NCBI RefSeq assembly: GCF_901000735.1
Contig: NC_081542.1
Coordinates: forward strand, 40,095,321-40,159,320
Direction: 5' to 3'
From: Corylus avellana
Lineage: Eukaryota > Streptophyta > Magnoliopsida > Fagales > Betulaceae
Length of the DNA stretch: 64,000 bases
The notes below the pieces were generated by a model. It was given only the letters and a program-made list of their open reading frames with translations. It searched no databases and was not told where the DNA came from. How positions within the stretch are numbered: position 1 is the stretch's first letter; each line of letters starts with the position of its first letter. This document shows, in pieces, positions 12,863 to 23,979 of the stretch. Both the position numbers and the translations under genes were made by a program.

Positions 12863-15648
12863 TGATTGTGGTATTTTTGTGACTAAAAATATCAATAATA
12901 AAAATTACCACTCGCAATAGTACGAATTCTGTAGGATAGGGCTATATTGAGGGTGTCGAACCTCAAGGACTGCAGGGGTTTAATTATCAAAATTTAAAAG
13001 ATTAAAGTTAACTTAATTAAAAGGGGGATTTGATTTGATTTGCTTAAAAACTAAAGTGCATGAAAATAAAAGGAGTAAATATATGAGTGAGAGAGAGAGT
13101 AAGGTATTGACTTCACCACGATCAGCACATCAATGGTCAACTGTATTCAATTCTAGTTTTCTATTTTATGCATATTATAATTCAAACAAGAAACACATGA
13201 TTGAGAAATAATTTCATACAATCAATGGAATAGCACAACCCATCTTCGGTTGGTACGGATCGTCTACCTAAATTACACTAAACTAGGATGTAATACGATC
13301 CGTCTTTCCTAGGTATGGTCTATCTAACCCTATTGATTGCATGTCGATTAAGAACCATTGTATAACTGCTAAGCGCCGAATGTTGCACATTCAAGCCCCT
13401 TAATTTGCATATGTTAATTCCTTAGTGTTGTTATTTGTTTGATTTTGTTTTGTTTTTGTGTTTTCAGGTTATAAATAAAGATGCAATTAATTCCATTCAT
13501 TTTGGGCTTAAAAGCACACTTTGAGAATACCTAGAAGATATGATTAAGCTTAACCAATCATGGTTAAGTTTAATCAAATAAAGGAAGGGATTAATTCGGA
13601 ATTTCTCAAATTGGAATCAAAATCGGATTGGATTCAAATTTGGATTCTGCATATATCTGGGTATTTTGGCCATAACTTTCAGCTCAAATATCCGATTGAG
13701 GTGATTCAAGTGGCACTGGAAAGCTAACTAAAATTACTACAAATCATTGTGAAATAGCGTTTTCCTAATTCGGAGCGTCGCAATGCCAAAACCGCCCCTC
13801 AAGATAGGAACGCAATTCTGGGCGAATCCTACTCCGATTTGGATTTGGTTTTCAGTCTCCCAATTGGACTGGGAGACTGCTCTCCGGTTTTCTCAGGGTT
13901 TCTAGGGTTTCTAAGACTCTCCTAAGCCTTATAAATAGGGCTCTAAACATTGTAAACAGACACACCGCTTTGTAGAGTAAAAATTGAGTAAATTGTCTTT
14001 GGAGCTTAGAAGATCATGAGCGGCTAAACCCCTTCGTGGAGTGTTGATGTAACCCTATCCAAGCACAATGGTTTGATTGTATTTAATTTCTAGATTTTCA
14101 ATTTATGCATGTTGATTGTATAATTATGAGGATTGCTACAATTGATTTATGTTCTTAATTATTAAATGCAATTGTTCTTAAATTCCAAAATCAATATTTG
14201 TGAAATTTTTCTCTTGTCTTAGAAAGTATTTTACTTTTATTGATCTCAAATCATTCTTGTTTTCTGTGATTATGAGGATGATGGTTATACAATGGGTTTA
14301 ATTGACATATGATCAATAGGATTTGATAGGCCATGCCTAGGGAAGACGGATTGTACTACACCCTAGTTTAGTGTAATTTAGGTAGATAGTTCGTGCCAAC
14401 TGAAGATGGGTTACACTTATTCATTGATTGTATGTATCCTATTATAGAATTTGATAATTTATACCTAGGGAAGACGGGTCATACCGCGTCTTAGTGGTTA
14501 GGTGGACAATTCGTGCCAACCGAAGATAGATTATGCTTATTCTTTAATAAGGTAATTTCTTGTTTATTTATAACATCCATATAATGAATTTTTGGGATTA
14601 ATTATGATTAATCATTGTTGTGCGGATAGAGGTGAAGTCAATCCCCTACACTCTCTCTCTTATTTTAAATCTCTTTTTATTTTCATGTACTTTAGTTTTT
14701 AAATAAAATCAAATCAAATATCTCTTTTAATTAAGTTGATTTTAATCTTTTAATTTTGATAATTAAACCCCTGCAGTCCTTGAGGTTCGACACCCTCAAT
14801 ATAGCCCTATCTTACGGGATTCATTCTATTGCGAGTGGTAATTTTATTATTGATACTTTTGGTCACAAAAATACCACATCAATAACCATCATTCTCATGA
14901 TCACAGAAAATAAGAATGATTTGAATTCAATAATAATAAAATAATTTCTAAGAAAATATCAGAATTTTACTAAAATTGAATTAGAATTTAAGAACAATTG
15001 CATTTAATATGAAGAACATAAATCAATTGTAGCAATCCTCAGAGTTATACAATCAATATGCATAAATAAAAGAACTAGAAATTAAATACAATCAAATCAT
15101 TGTGCTTGGAAAGGGCTACATCAATACCCCACAATTAGGTTTAGCTGCTCATGATCTTCTAGGCTTCACAGACAATTTACTGAAATTTTAGCTTTAAGAG
15201 ACGGTGTGTTTTTTTTCAATGCTTAGAGGCCTATTTATAGGGCTTAAGAGAGTCCTAGAAGCCCTAGGAATCCCAGAAAAATCATAATTCAGTCTCCCAG
15301 TCGGATTGGGAGACCTAGAAAAACTTTCCTTATCAATTTCGGACTCGCTTTAGTCTCTGCCGCGCGTGTGCGCTCGAGCCCACTGTAGTTGCGCTCAAGC
15401 GCACTGTAGCTACAGTAACGTGCTACAGTACCACTGCAGTAATTTTGCTACAGTAGAATTGCTACGGTGCCGCTACAGTACTGCTACAGTGCTTGAATTG
15501 CATTTTGAGCCCAAAATCAATGATTTTCTTTTATCTTTATTAAACACCTGAAAACATAAAAATAAAACAAAATCAAACAAATAACAATGCTAAGGAATTA
15601 ACATATACAAATTAAGGGCCTTGAATGTGCAACATTCGACGCTTATCA
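12863..15648 (-). repeat. 5' LTR of the Athila-like element, split by a solo LTR
   Basis: Matches 7052-8242 on both sides of the insertion at 13367-14881. The net LTR length is about 1266 bp. Ends in CGACGCTTATCA at 15648, directly followed by the TSD. Confidence 0.85.
13367..14881 (+). mobile_element. Solo LTR of a related gypsy family, nested in the Athila-like LTR
   Basis: 1515 bp from TGCTAAGCGCCGAATG to AATACCACATCA, flanked by the TSD ATAAC (13362-13366 and 14882-14886). The termini are the inverted match of the host LTR, so it belongs to the same or a sister family in the opposite orientation. It has no internal domain, so it is a recombination product. Confidence 0.9.
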
Positions 15649-16185
15649 CCCCCCCTATTTTTATGTTTTCCTTCTCCACTATGAATAGTTGCGCGATTTA
15701 GCTAGCCTAGACAAAGATGCCTTTGGACCCGACATGGGTGATTGCATAGGACCTGATTCGAGTCATTTTTGAGGATATGGGCTCTGAATGGTTGAAGTCC
15801 ATGTGGGATGATGGAGGAACCACCCGAGCAGACATGATCGAGATTATTATCTCTTTAGCCCTACTTAAGCTTAAGATTTGATCTGTGAATCTTTTCTAAG
15901 ACAGTTATGATTTGGAAATGTAATATTTTGTTCTGATAATGGTCTGATGATCGATACATTTGATAACTTATCTTTATGATATGAGGTATTAAGTTTACTC
16001 TGGTGTATGAATGTGTGGTTATTTTAATTATCGTTCTCCTTTCCTATAGTTTAAAAGTCTTCTGCTGAATTCTCTCCAATAGGAGAGGTTATGATCCCTG
16101 AGTCTTGTCTCGTGTGGGATAAGGTTGGGAGACGAACCATGGGGTCAATTACTAGTTAATTGATTTTTCCATCGGGGTTGTTACA

Positions 16186-17412
16186 CTATTAAACAGGTGG
16201 ATGTTAGTAACGCTTTTCTTCATGGCTTTTTCAATGAGACAATTTATATGTCTCTGCCAACTGGCTTTGTTCATCCTCAACAACCAAATGCAGTGTGTCT
16301 CTTAAAGAAGGCATTATATGGTCTCAAACAAGCACCTTGTGCTTGGTTCTCATGACTCAGCCATCGCCTAACTGAATTGGGATTTATGGCTTCAAAAGCA
16401 GACACATCCTTATTTATTTTTAATTTTGATGGAATTCGTTTAATTGCTTTAGTCTATGTTGATGACATCACTCTAACAGGTTCTTCTTAGTGTCTGCTGT
16501 GAATAATCTCATTCAGTCTCTCAAGCTTGAATTTCCTATTAAAGACCTTGGTTCATTAACTTTATTTTTGGGTGTGGAAGTGAACCATAATGCAACTGAA
16601 CTTCATTTGTCTCAATAGAGGTATATAGCTGACATTCTCCAATGGACAAATATGCAATCTGCAAAACCTATTTCTTCTCCAATGTCAATGGCTACTCCTC
16701 TCAGCAAATTTGATGGCACATCTATGTCTGATCCTACTCTATACCGTAGCACAGTTGGTGCTCTACACTACGTGTCCATCACACGGCCTGACATAGCCTT
16801 TGCTGTAAATAAGGTATCTCAGTTTTCTCATGATCCTCGTGATGTTCATTGGACTGCCATCAAAAGGATCCTTCTTTATTTAAAGCAAACTATCTCATAT
16901 GGTCTTCTCATTCGTCCATCTACATCCAAACAATTAGTAGCATTCTCAGATGCTGATTGGGCTGGATGTCCGGATGACAGAAAATCAACTTTAGGTTACT
17001 ACACATTTCTCAGCTGCAATCTCATATCTTGGACGTCCAAGAAGCAGCCTACAATCTCACAGTCAAGCACAAAATCTGAATATAAGGCCTTAGCCAATGC
17101 CTCTGCAGAATTACTTTGGATTCAGTCATTGCTAAAGGAACTTCGATTTTTCCTCTCCATTGCACCGATTTTATATTGCGATAACATCGGTGCAACATAT
17201 TTAACGTCAAATCCAATGTTCATGCCCGCACAAAACACATAGCCATTGACTATCATTTTGTACAAGAACTAGTGGCTAAAAAATCCCTCACGGTTAAATT
17301 CTTGCCCAGGAAAGATCAATTGGTTGATGTACTTACCAAGCCCTTAGTTTCAACTCGGTTTGATACACTTAGAACCAATCTTAACGTATGTTCTCAAACG
17401 TTCGGATTGAGG
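16186..17412 (+). pseudogene. copia RT C-terminal half and RNase H
   Basis: Continues the RT of 23-485: [18 protein letters not shown], then the catalytic YVDD (near 16455). The RNase H region 16652-17242 has the motifs DADWAG, STLGY, SSTKSEY and CDNIGA. A one-base deletion near 17219 shifts the frame before the conserved HARTKH segment, and the tail continues at 17272-17454 in the new frame (VLTKPL). In-frame stops lie near 16355, 16489 and 16617. No function expected. Confidence 0.85.
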
Positions 17413-17418
17413 CGGAAT

Positions 17419-17712
17419 ATTGGATCTCATAATCTTATAATAGATATTACATGAGATAATCTTATCTCAATTTGTTTAGAGTGTATCTCATGTTGTTTCA
17501 ATTTGTTTAGATTGTATCTCTAGTTGTTTTGATTGAATAATTTGATTTATTTGTAACAGCATTATCTTAGGATAATATCATAGTTGTTAGGATAAGATCG
17601 TAATTGTTTGTATATTACAAACTTCACTTGTAAGTCTGCTTATAAATACATGAGAAGATAAAGACCTTATTAAGGCTTTACAAATCAATATCCATATGTC
17701 ATAATATTCGCA
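17419..17712 (+). repeat. 3' LTR of the copia element
   Basis: Follows the purine tract TTGAGGCGGAA. Begins TATTGGATCTC (TG decayed to TA) and ends ATATTCGCA, about 294 bp, with a TATA-like TATAAATACATG at 17641. The partner LTR and the TSD lie left of the window, so the ends are provisional. Confidence 0.6.
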
Positions 17713-18192
17713 AAGGATTCCCAAGATCTTTTTTTTTTTTAGACAGGATTCCCAAGATTTTTAAGGGTTAATTAGTTCTTGAGATATCTCTAAAGATGTT
17801 CTATGTGCCAATTCTAACTCTTTCAGCAGAATATGGGTTTGTTCTTGGGATATCTTTGAAAATGTTCTATGTGCCAACTAATCTTTAGTTTTTGCTTGCT
17901 GATTGTCAGCCATTTCTGGTTTTTGCTGTGCATTGCAGGCTAATTGTGTGGTTGATGTGTTGTTTCTACTTCTTTTTATTGTGAGGGCCTTGTGCAGGTT
18001 TCTCTTTTGCTTTTTGCTTTTTGCCTTTTTTTTAAAAAAAAAAAAAAGAAAAAAAAAAAATTCTTCTAAATAAATGCTTATTCATCAAAAAAAAAAAGAA
18101 ATGTCTTTATAACCAATATGACAAGAAGCTCATAAATTCTTCACCTTATAATTCCTAGCTTTTGTAGTTTTGGTGCATTCAATATATAAGGT
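17713..18192. other. Intergenic: LINE-like 3' tail and short direct duplications
   Basis: GGATTCCCAAGAT occurs twice around a T run (about 17716 and 17748). A longer pair (TCTTG-GATATCT ... ATGTTCTATGTGCCAA) is at about 17780-17812 and 17843-17876. The part near 17980-18095 ends in AAATAAATGCTTATTCATC plus a poly-A run, the look of a plant LINE 3' end. No gene. The 3' end of GLR gene A follows at once. Confidence 0.45.
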
Positions 18193-21100
18193 CTATGGCA
18201 TTTCAATTTCAGAAGGTGCTGAGGCATGAATATTGTCCGGAGTATCACAGGTGCTCACATACTCCCAAGAAATCCATTCATCTGTGGTGGGAGCAAAAGA
18301 AGGAGATCTCCCTGGACTATTGATCTCTCCATTGTAAAAGTATCTTGCAAGTCCAACCGCCTTGTTCCAACCACTTGTATCACTTGGAGTTGCATTGCCT
18401 TCGCATGCCTCTTGTTGATGTTGATAACTCTTTAGTAAGCGGATTAATGATAGTAGAAAACAAATGGTAGAAATTGCACCAGATATAAGGTAGAGACCCC
18501 AGAAGCTCTGGAGGCTCAAATGTTCTGCACTAGTGGATGTTACATTCACTGCACACTCCTTCGAAGGAGTCAGCCATTCATCTTCGAGTGGTGTGAGCTT
18601 ACCGTCTTCTAATAGCCTTAAAATTGATTTTGAAAAATCCCTGGCTATTGGGGAACCTCTCTGGAATGCCTGCAAGGAAGATAAGAACTGATCATTCCCT
18701 CCCATCAGAGAAAAAATATGCTATTTTCTTATGAGACCCCAAAATGGATGATAGAAGAAAAGGTAGATTGTTTTGACTTGTATTTATTTAAAATTTATGT
18801 GTTTAAACATTTGTAACTTTTAAAACCATTTCCCTGAAAATAAGCAAGGAGTTATTCGATGAAACCTAGAGAATATCAACTAGTTTTGGCCACCATGCAT
18901 GGAAAGTTTGAGAAAGATCTACAGAATTGTTTCTTTTCTGCTAAGAATTCTCAAAGATATGACATAATTGAAAAGGCAAATGGAGTATTAGAAAGTTGTA
19001 GTAACTACTCACAAAGCCAAATCCTCCAAATTTGTAGGTAGGTGTGGTGGCAGTGTATCCCTTGCAATGCTTGTTGATGAAAAGCTTCTTATATGGAAGT
19101 TCTAGAAAGGCTGCAGTTATGGTCTTGTTCTCAAATAGCCCTGTGTAATCAGTTTCATTAAAAACTGGGATGATGTTATGTGAATTGAATCCAATCACAT
19201 CCTCCAGGTAATTCCTGACAAATGAATCATTATCACAACCAACTCTTGAGTTGCTGCTCTTTAGATACTCGATATCTGTATTAACAGGTTGCATTCGTTG
19301 CACAGTGAGCATAGAAGACAGGCTAGCAGTGTAGCTCGAGGTTAAGATCCACACAACAAAAAGCCATACTACCACCACCACTCGGGTCAAGTTGCTATTA
19401 ATTTTCTCTCCTGCAAAGAAAAACCATGGAGTTCACAATCACTCATCACAAAAGTCCATCTCTGCAATATTGGCTCTATATATGTTGTCAGCAAATTCTT
19501 GTATCATATCAAATAATGCAATTAATCTTTAATTCACAAACAAGTAAGTTTTCAGATAATGCAAACTCAGGGCTGCTACCTTGTCATTTTTTAGATACTC
19601 TAGCATCCTAAAACTCAAACATAAACCTAGCTAAAATGCCACATGCACATAGAGGAGTAAGTCAGAATGTAATTAAATTCTGCAATATGATCAATGTTAG
19701 TGACAGAAAATTAACTGAAAATATATACAGAAATAAAGAGACAATGACATATTTACTTCAAAACAGAGATGGGGAAAGCATCATACAATGTTGCTTGTCA
19801 TAATTCTAGAAATTTGGTACTTACTGTGAGCGAAGAACAGAGAGGAGAATGTGAACCAAAACGTGGTGCCAATCTGATTCTTCAATGCGCCACTAAATTC
19901 TGGATTGAATCGATGCTCCAAGAACCAAATTATAAGCATTGTATAAAGCATGATAGCACCAGTCACAGCCCACATTTCCCAAGTGAAAGGCTTCAAAAAC
20001 ATCCATGCTGCTGACCGTTCAGGTTTTGCAGGAACTATCATGGACAAACCTGACTCGATGTATGGCTGAGTAAATTCCACGTATTCCAATCTGTTGGCCA
20101 ATATGGTCATGTCACCAACCACAGCATCGTAAGTCTTCCGTTGTTTTTGTTCCACATGACAAAGGTAGTCTTTATCAGAAACAAGAAATTATAGTTGGAA
20201 AATTCACAAAAAAAAAAAAAAAAAAATCACCGTCAAATGAGAAAGTCAACATGTTCCAAGGGGCTTCTCCGTCCCATTGGAAATTAAGAAGCCAGTCAAA
20301 CATAGACAAACTATCGGAAAGGTCTCGCATTAGTTTTCTTGAAGTGCAAGTTAGAGATGAGAAGATTCAGAATTTTGAGAAATCAACGTCAGAAGAAAGT
20401 ATAATAAAAAATGGTTAACTTTCAATCATTAAAAACCCTTCTCAAACAAGAGTTATCCAATCGGTTTTTAGATATCCTATACCTTCGTAATAATGCTTCA
20501 TTTGAAAACACATGCTTATTTCTTTCTTAAGTAAAAGGTATGTTTTTGTCAGACCGTGAGCTGTCATTCCACCTAATATCAATTGGCATTAAGAGAAACA
20601 AACTTAAGTCTTTTATGGACCTTGACATTGCACCCAACGAGCATGTTTTTAGAGCGGTCACAATGAGCACAATTGTTTCTCAACAATCACCCTCTCACGA
20701 CGACACTCGCATAACTTTCTAACTTTGATACCATTTGTCAGAATGTGATCTATCATTCCACCTTAAATCAATTAAATGTTAAGGGAGACAAACTCAAGTC
20801 CTTTATGGACCTCCATATCGCTTCTAGCGTACCCATTTTTTAGAGCTGTTGCAGCATCATGTCCCAACAATCTTGTTACTTCAAAAAAAAACTGAAAGAA
20901 AAAGAATTTAATTGTCTGAAGTTAAAGTTGTTACCTTGTTAGAGACTCTGATAATCAATTCGTCATAGGTGCCATAGAAGGGCTGAAATTCATATGGCAA
21001 ACTATAATTCAAATTAGATAGCACCTTCTTGAAAACTTCAATGCACCAACCATCATATTTGATATCATCTTTGCTTCTGTTATCTACCTTCACAAACTTC

Positions 21101-22527
21101 TCGAACGAAGTCCTACCAGGAACTCCAATTATCAATGGATTCTCATCACTAGGCATTGCCCAGCCTTTTGGTGATCTTCTGCTCAATTTCCCGGGCCAAA
21201 TTACCGAGCCAGCCAAACGTTGTGCGCTTTTCTCTGGCACCCAAAACTCTAATTCTTCATACCTCTTATTCCCCTGGTCAACCACATTTACAATCCTCAA
21301 TGGGGGAATTTGCATCAGCTTTCCTTCTTCGAAACGTATTTCTCCACTTGAACCAGAGAATCTGCTTGATACGATATTCCCTAACAACATCTCTGTCGTT
21401 GTCTCCATTGCCTGTGAAATGGCTGTAATGCTATCATATGCTCGTAGAGCATGAATTCCCGGCCTAGGATTAGCTTCCTCTGGATACTCGGATTGGAATT
21501 TTTTTGAGAACCCAGTATAGAAATCTGTATAAGAATCAGTAGTACTAGAGTTGTCGGTGATCTTGATCCCTAAAACACCTTTCATAAAGGAAATAGTAGA
21601 GCTGTCAACAGAATCCAGGAAACTTGTTACACTGTCAGAGAGAATCCAAACTGACTCTCTCCCTACAAGTCCAGCTTTATAAGCTTCTCTGAACAAATGA
21701 GTCAACATCGACAACGATGACTGAAGAACAACAAAAACTCGAGATTTTGTTGCTTTCTGCAGCTTCAGCAGCTCGTCCAGAACAAACCCTTTTGGAGAAG
21801 ACAGAGAAGAAGGTGGGGGAAGAACTAAACGGTACTCAATCTCTGAATCAAAATCCTGCAGAGCCTTGGAGAGCAGAGCTGACATCCCTGACTCACTGCC
21901 GTACGCGTCATCTTCATATATCACCACAACCCTTTTCCATTTGTACTCCCGAACAATATCTGCAATGCATTTGATTTGTGCAGAACCGTTGTTAGCCATT
22001 TGTATCAAGAAAGGCCAGCGGTGCTCCATCTGCGGTGGGGTTCTGGCGGGAGCTGCGAATGAAATGACAGGAACTTTTTCCCTGTTTCCAACAGAAGCTA
22101 CGAGTGCGGCTTCCTCCCATTTGTTCATGCCGATAATTACATCCACCTTCTTTTCCTTAATCAGCTCTTCAGCTGCAGTAAAAGTAAGAAATTATATAAA
22201 TACAGGAAGGAGGAAGAGCTAGTAAATTTAAAACTTCAAAATTTACTGACCAGAAGAAGCAACTTGAAGGGGGTCTAATTGGCCAGAGTCCTGGAAATGG
22301 AGGGACAGCTTGCCGTTGAAGTTTTCAGCTGCAATTTCAATGGCCGTTTTCTCTTCTTTCCCGATTCGGGACGTGACATCAATGATTACACCGATATTTG
22401 TAACTTTGGTTGTGTTAGCAGGTTGAGCTCCATCGGAGATAAAGAGAAGAACAGAGATGATGAGCAAGGGAAAGAGGTTGCAGAATTTTACAACTATTAT
22501 GTTACTGGTAAAGAAAGGAAAACCCAT
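18193..22527 (-). CDS. Glutamate receptor-like channel, clade II (GLR2-type), gene A; five exons, 899 aa
   Basis: Exons (minus strand): 22251-22527, 20935-22172, 19825-20134, 19013-19410, 18193-18669. All four introns are GT-AG, with phases 1, 0, 1, 0. The exon sum is 2700 nt, a single open frame. Domains: signal peptide about 1-34; extracellular amino-terminal (ANF_receptor) domain to about 400; S1 from about 432 (IGVPGRTSFEKF) with the ligand arginine at about 520 (ILANR); M1 about 557-577; pore loop about 591-605 ([10 protein letters not shown]); M3 about 619-641 with the gate motif [10 protein letters not shown]2 in exons 4-5; M4 about 796-820; a cytosolic tail of about 80 aa. Family role: plasma-membrane amino-acid-gated, Ca2+-permeable cation channel. 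Closest in style to Arabidopsis GLR2.7-2.9 by my reading, so no specific symbol is given. No lesion seen. Confidence 0.92.
20547..20869 (-). mobile_element. TRIM in intron 2 of GLR gene A
   Basis: Two LTR-like repeats, 20547-20685 and 20736-20869, both run from TGTCAGA to CAACA on the + strand. They enclose only 50 bp, which on the minus strand carry the primer-binding site TGGTATCAAAGTTA directly after the LTR and a purine tract (CGTGAGAGGGTGA). The LTRs are clearly diverged. A TSD is not convincing (GTTTT versus ATCTT). It lies in the same orientation as the gene and more than 400 bp from either splice site. Confidence 0.75.
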
Positions 22528-22608
22528 TTTGGGATTTGATAATTTGTGTACACAAAAGAATAAAAGAATAAATAACTAAATTCAGAAGGCTCTATTCCAG
22601 CGCTTGTT

Positions 22609-22620
22609 CATATATAAACA
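22609..22620 (-). promoter_or_regulatory. TATA-like box of GLR gene A
   Basis: The minus strand reads GTTTATATATGA about 85-95 bp upstream of the ATG at 22527, a plausible distance for a TATA box with a 50-60 nt leader. Confidence 0.5.
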
Positions 22621-22677
22621 TACATGAGAGAGAGAAGACGCGCAACTGCGCTACTAGATTTTTTCCTTTGAGTTGTC

Positions 22678-22784
22678 TTGACTTGAGAAAACACGGAAGC
22701 GCCCAGGAAATGTCAGCGTGGAATTTGGTATATTTTGTTCTGTATCTTTGACTTTTTTTTAGAGGCGGTATCTTTGACTTGACT
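22678..22784. promoter_or_regulatory. Cluster of four W-box words upstream of GLR gene A
   Basis: TTGACT occurs at 22678, 22748, 22774 and 22779, the last two overlapping as TTGACTTGACT. All lie 150-260 bp upstream of the start codon. TTGAC[C/T] is the WRKY-factor binding core. Four copies in 107 bp is more than chance would suggest in AT-rich DNA. Regulation by WRKY factors is inference. Confidence 0.55.
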
Positions 22785-22799
22785 GTAAAGAGCAGCTTC

Positions 22800-23979
22800 A
22801 CCGTTAAAATAAGTTAAATAACTCACCCCCCTCTCTAATTTCAAGTATTATGAAAGTTAGGAATCATATTGGTTTATTGCATTTCTTGCTTAATAATTAA
22901 CTAACACTTCAATTTTCGGACTAGGATTTTCTCCGGTCTAAAATAAACGGCAAAATATCTAATTCATGGCTAAAGTTTTTAAAAATAAATTCTAGATCCA
23001 CAAATGAGACATATGTCCCACTAACAAAAAATAGTAATAAAATTAATAAATTAATAAAAAAAAAAATAAGGGGTGGCTGGCCAGCCCCATCTTAGCCATA
23101 GGGGGTGGCCAGACCACCCCATTTTAGTTGGGGGTGGCTTCACTGGCCGGCTAGGGGTGGCCGGCCCTTGGGGTGGTCTAGCCACCCCCAAGGGCCAAAC
23201 GAATTTGTTTTGGAGGTCGAAACCACTCTAGGCCTAACGAGGGTGGTCTAGCCACCCCCAAAAGTTAACTCATTATTATTTTTAATTTGGCCCTTAGGGA
23301 TACAATTTTTTTATTTTTTATTTTTAAGTCCAGCCACCCAAGGGCCAAACGAACAAAAAAAAAAAAAAAAAACAAATTGTTTGGCCCTTAGGGTGGCCGG
23401 ACTAAAAAATAAAAATTGGTACAAAAAAAAAAAAGGTTTAAGAGAACCTTTTTTTGAGAGAGAGAAGTTTAAGAGGCGGATGTGTTCCACAAAGCTAGGG
23501 AACCAACCGAAGAGAAACCAAAAAAAAGCTTAATTATTTCCACGCGTTCCCGTTCAAACCACTCATTTGAAAGATTCGAGATGTTTGATTTTACTAAAAC
23601 TCATACTCTGAGACAACAAATTCTGCAGCATGACATTGATTCAACAATCTCAATTTAATGAATAAATTCCGAAAGTAATCCACTCAATTCCTTTTAGTCC
23701 ACTGCTTCTTCTTTACCTGACCAATTCAAACATACAAAATTCCAAGCCTATATGCTCTTTTTCTTTCACGTGCTGTCATGATCTATATTTAGTAATTTAT
23801 TCCACAATAATAAATACAGATTTCATCAGACCCCATAAGAAATATATATATATATATAAAAGAACAGAAATTAGGAAGTTGTTTGCTAATTGAAAAATTA
23901 AGAGAAAATTTTTAATTAATTTTTCATCACTTTTATAATCATACCTTTAAACTTTAAAAATGTGTTAATTTAAGGTGAC
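22800..23979. other. Intergenic, with GC-rich inverted-repeat element at about 23060-23410
   Basis: No gene seen. The block 23070-23410 is built from GGGGTGGC / GCCACCCC words in both orientations (GGGGTGGCTGGCCAGCCCC is itself almost a palindrome), framed by A-rich runs. It looks like a MITE-type or satellite-like insertion. Similar GC-rich words recur in intron 2 of GLR gene B. An (AT)n run is at 23844-23860. Confidence 0.5.

Larger units (their letters stand above)
7052..15648 (-). mobile_element. Athila-like gypsy element with gag and protease only (TR-GAG type), complete with TSD
   Basis: LTRs lie at 7052-8242 and 12863-15648 (the second enlarged by a solo LTR), and the TSD is CCCCC (7047-7051, 15649-15653). 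Read on the minus strand, the 5' LTR is followed by a primer-binding site matching tRNA-Asp (GCCGTTGCCGGGGA; 12840-12858), the primer usual for Athila. Gag, a damaged protease and a C-terminal scrap follow. A purine tract (AGTTTGAGGGTG) precedes the 3' LTR. No RT, RNase H or integrase remains. Elements of this build are known as TR-GAGs. Confidence 0.85.
3238..16185 (+). mobile_element. Chromovirus-like solo LTR, about 2.1 kb net, enlarged by three nested insertions
   Basis: A 5-bp duplication CTATT borders the segment (3233-3237 and 16186-16190), and removing it restores the copia frame. The right end GGGGTTGTTACA is a typical gypsy LTR terminus; the left terminus TCTAGTG has lost the canonical TG. 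A TATA-like CCTATAAATAC lies near 3571. Subtracting the CACTA, TRIM and Athila-like insertions leaves roughly 2.1 kb with no gag or pol, so I read it as a solo LTR left by LTR-LTR recombination. The family assignment (Tekay/Del type) is from general look only. Confidence 0.7.
1..17712 (+). mobile_element. Ty1/copia retrotransposon (Ale/Retrofit-like), 5' end outside window, split by nested insertions
   Basis: The two halves of one copia pol gene lie 15.7 kb apart: the N-terminal reverse transcriptase (RT) half at 1-485, and the C-terminal RT half plus RNase H at 16186-17410. The reading frame joins exactly when the insertions at 486-3224 and 3238-16185 are removed together with their TSDs (TGGAT and CTATT). 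The small bridge 3230-3237 belongs to this element. A 3' LTR follows at 17419-17712. Motifs such as LHGF and YGLKQAP are those of copia RT, and the linker region resembles the Ale lineage. Several in-frame stops and one frameshift show that it is dead. Confidence 0.85.

Noticed and set aside
21029..22222. Plus-strand open frames of 85-141 codons over exon 2 of GLR gene A
   Set aside because: Antisense shadows of the coding exon.
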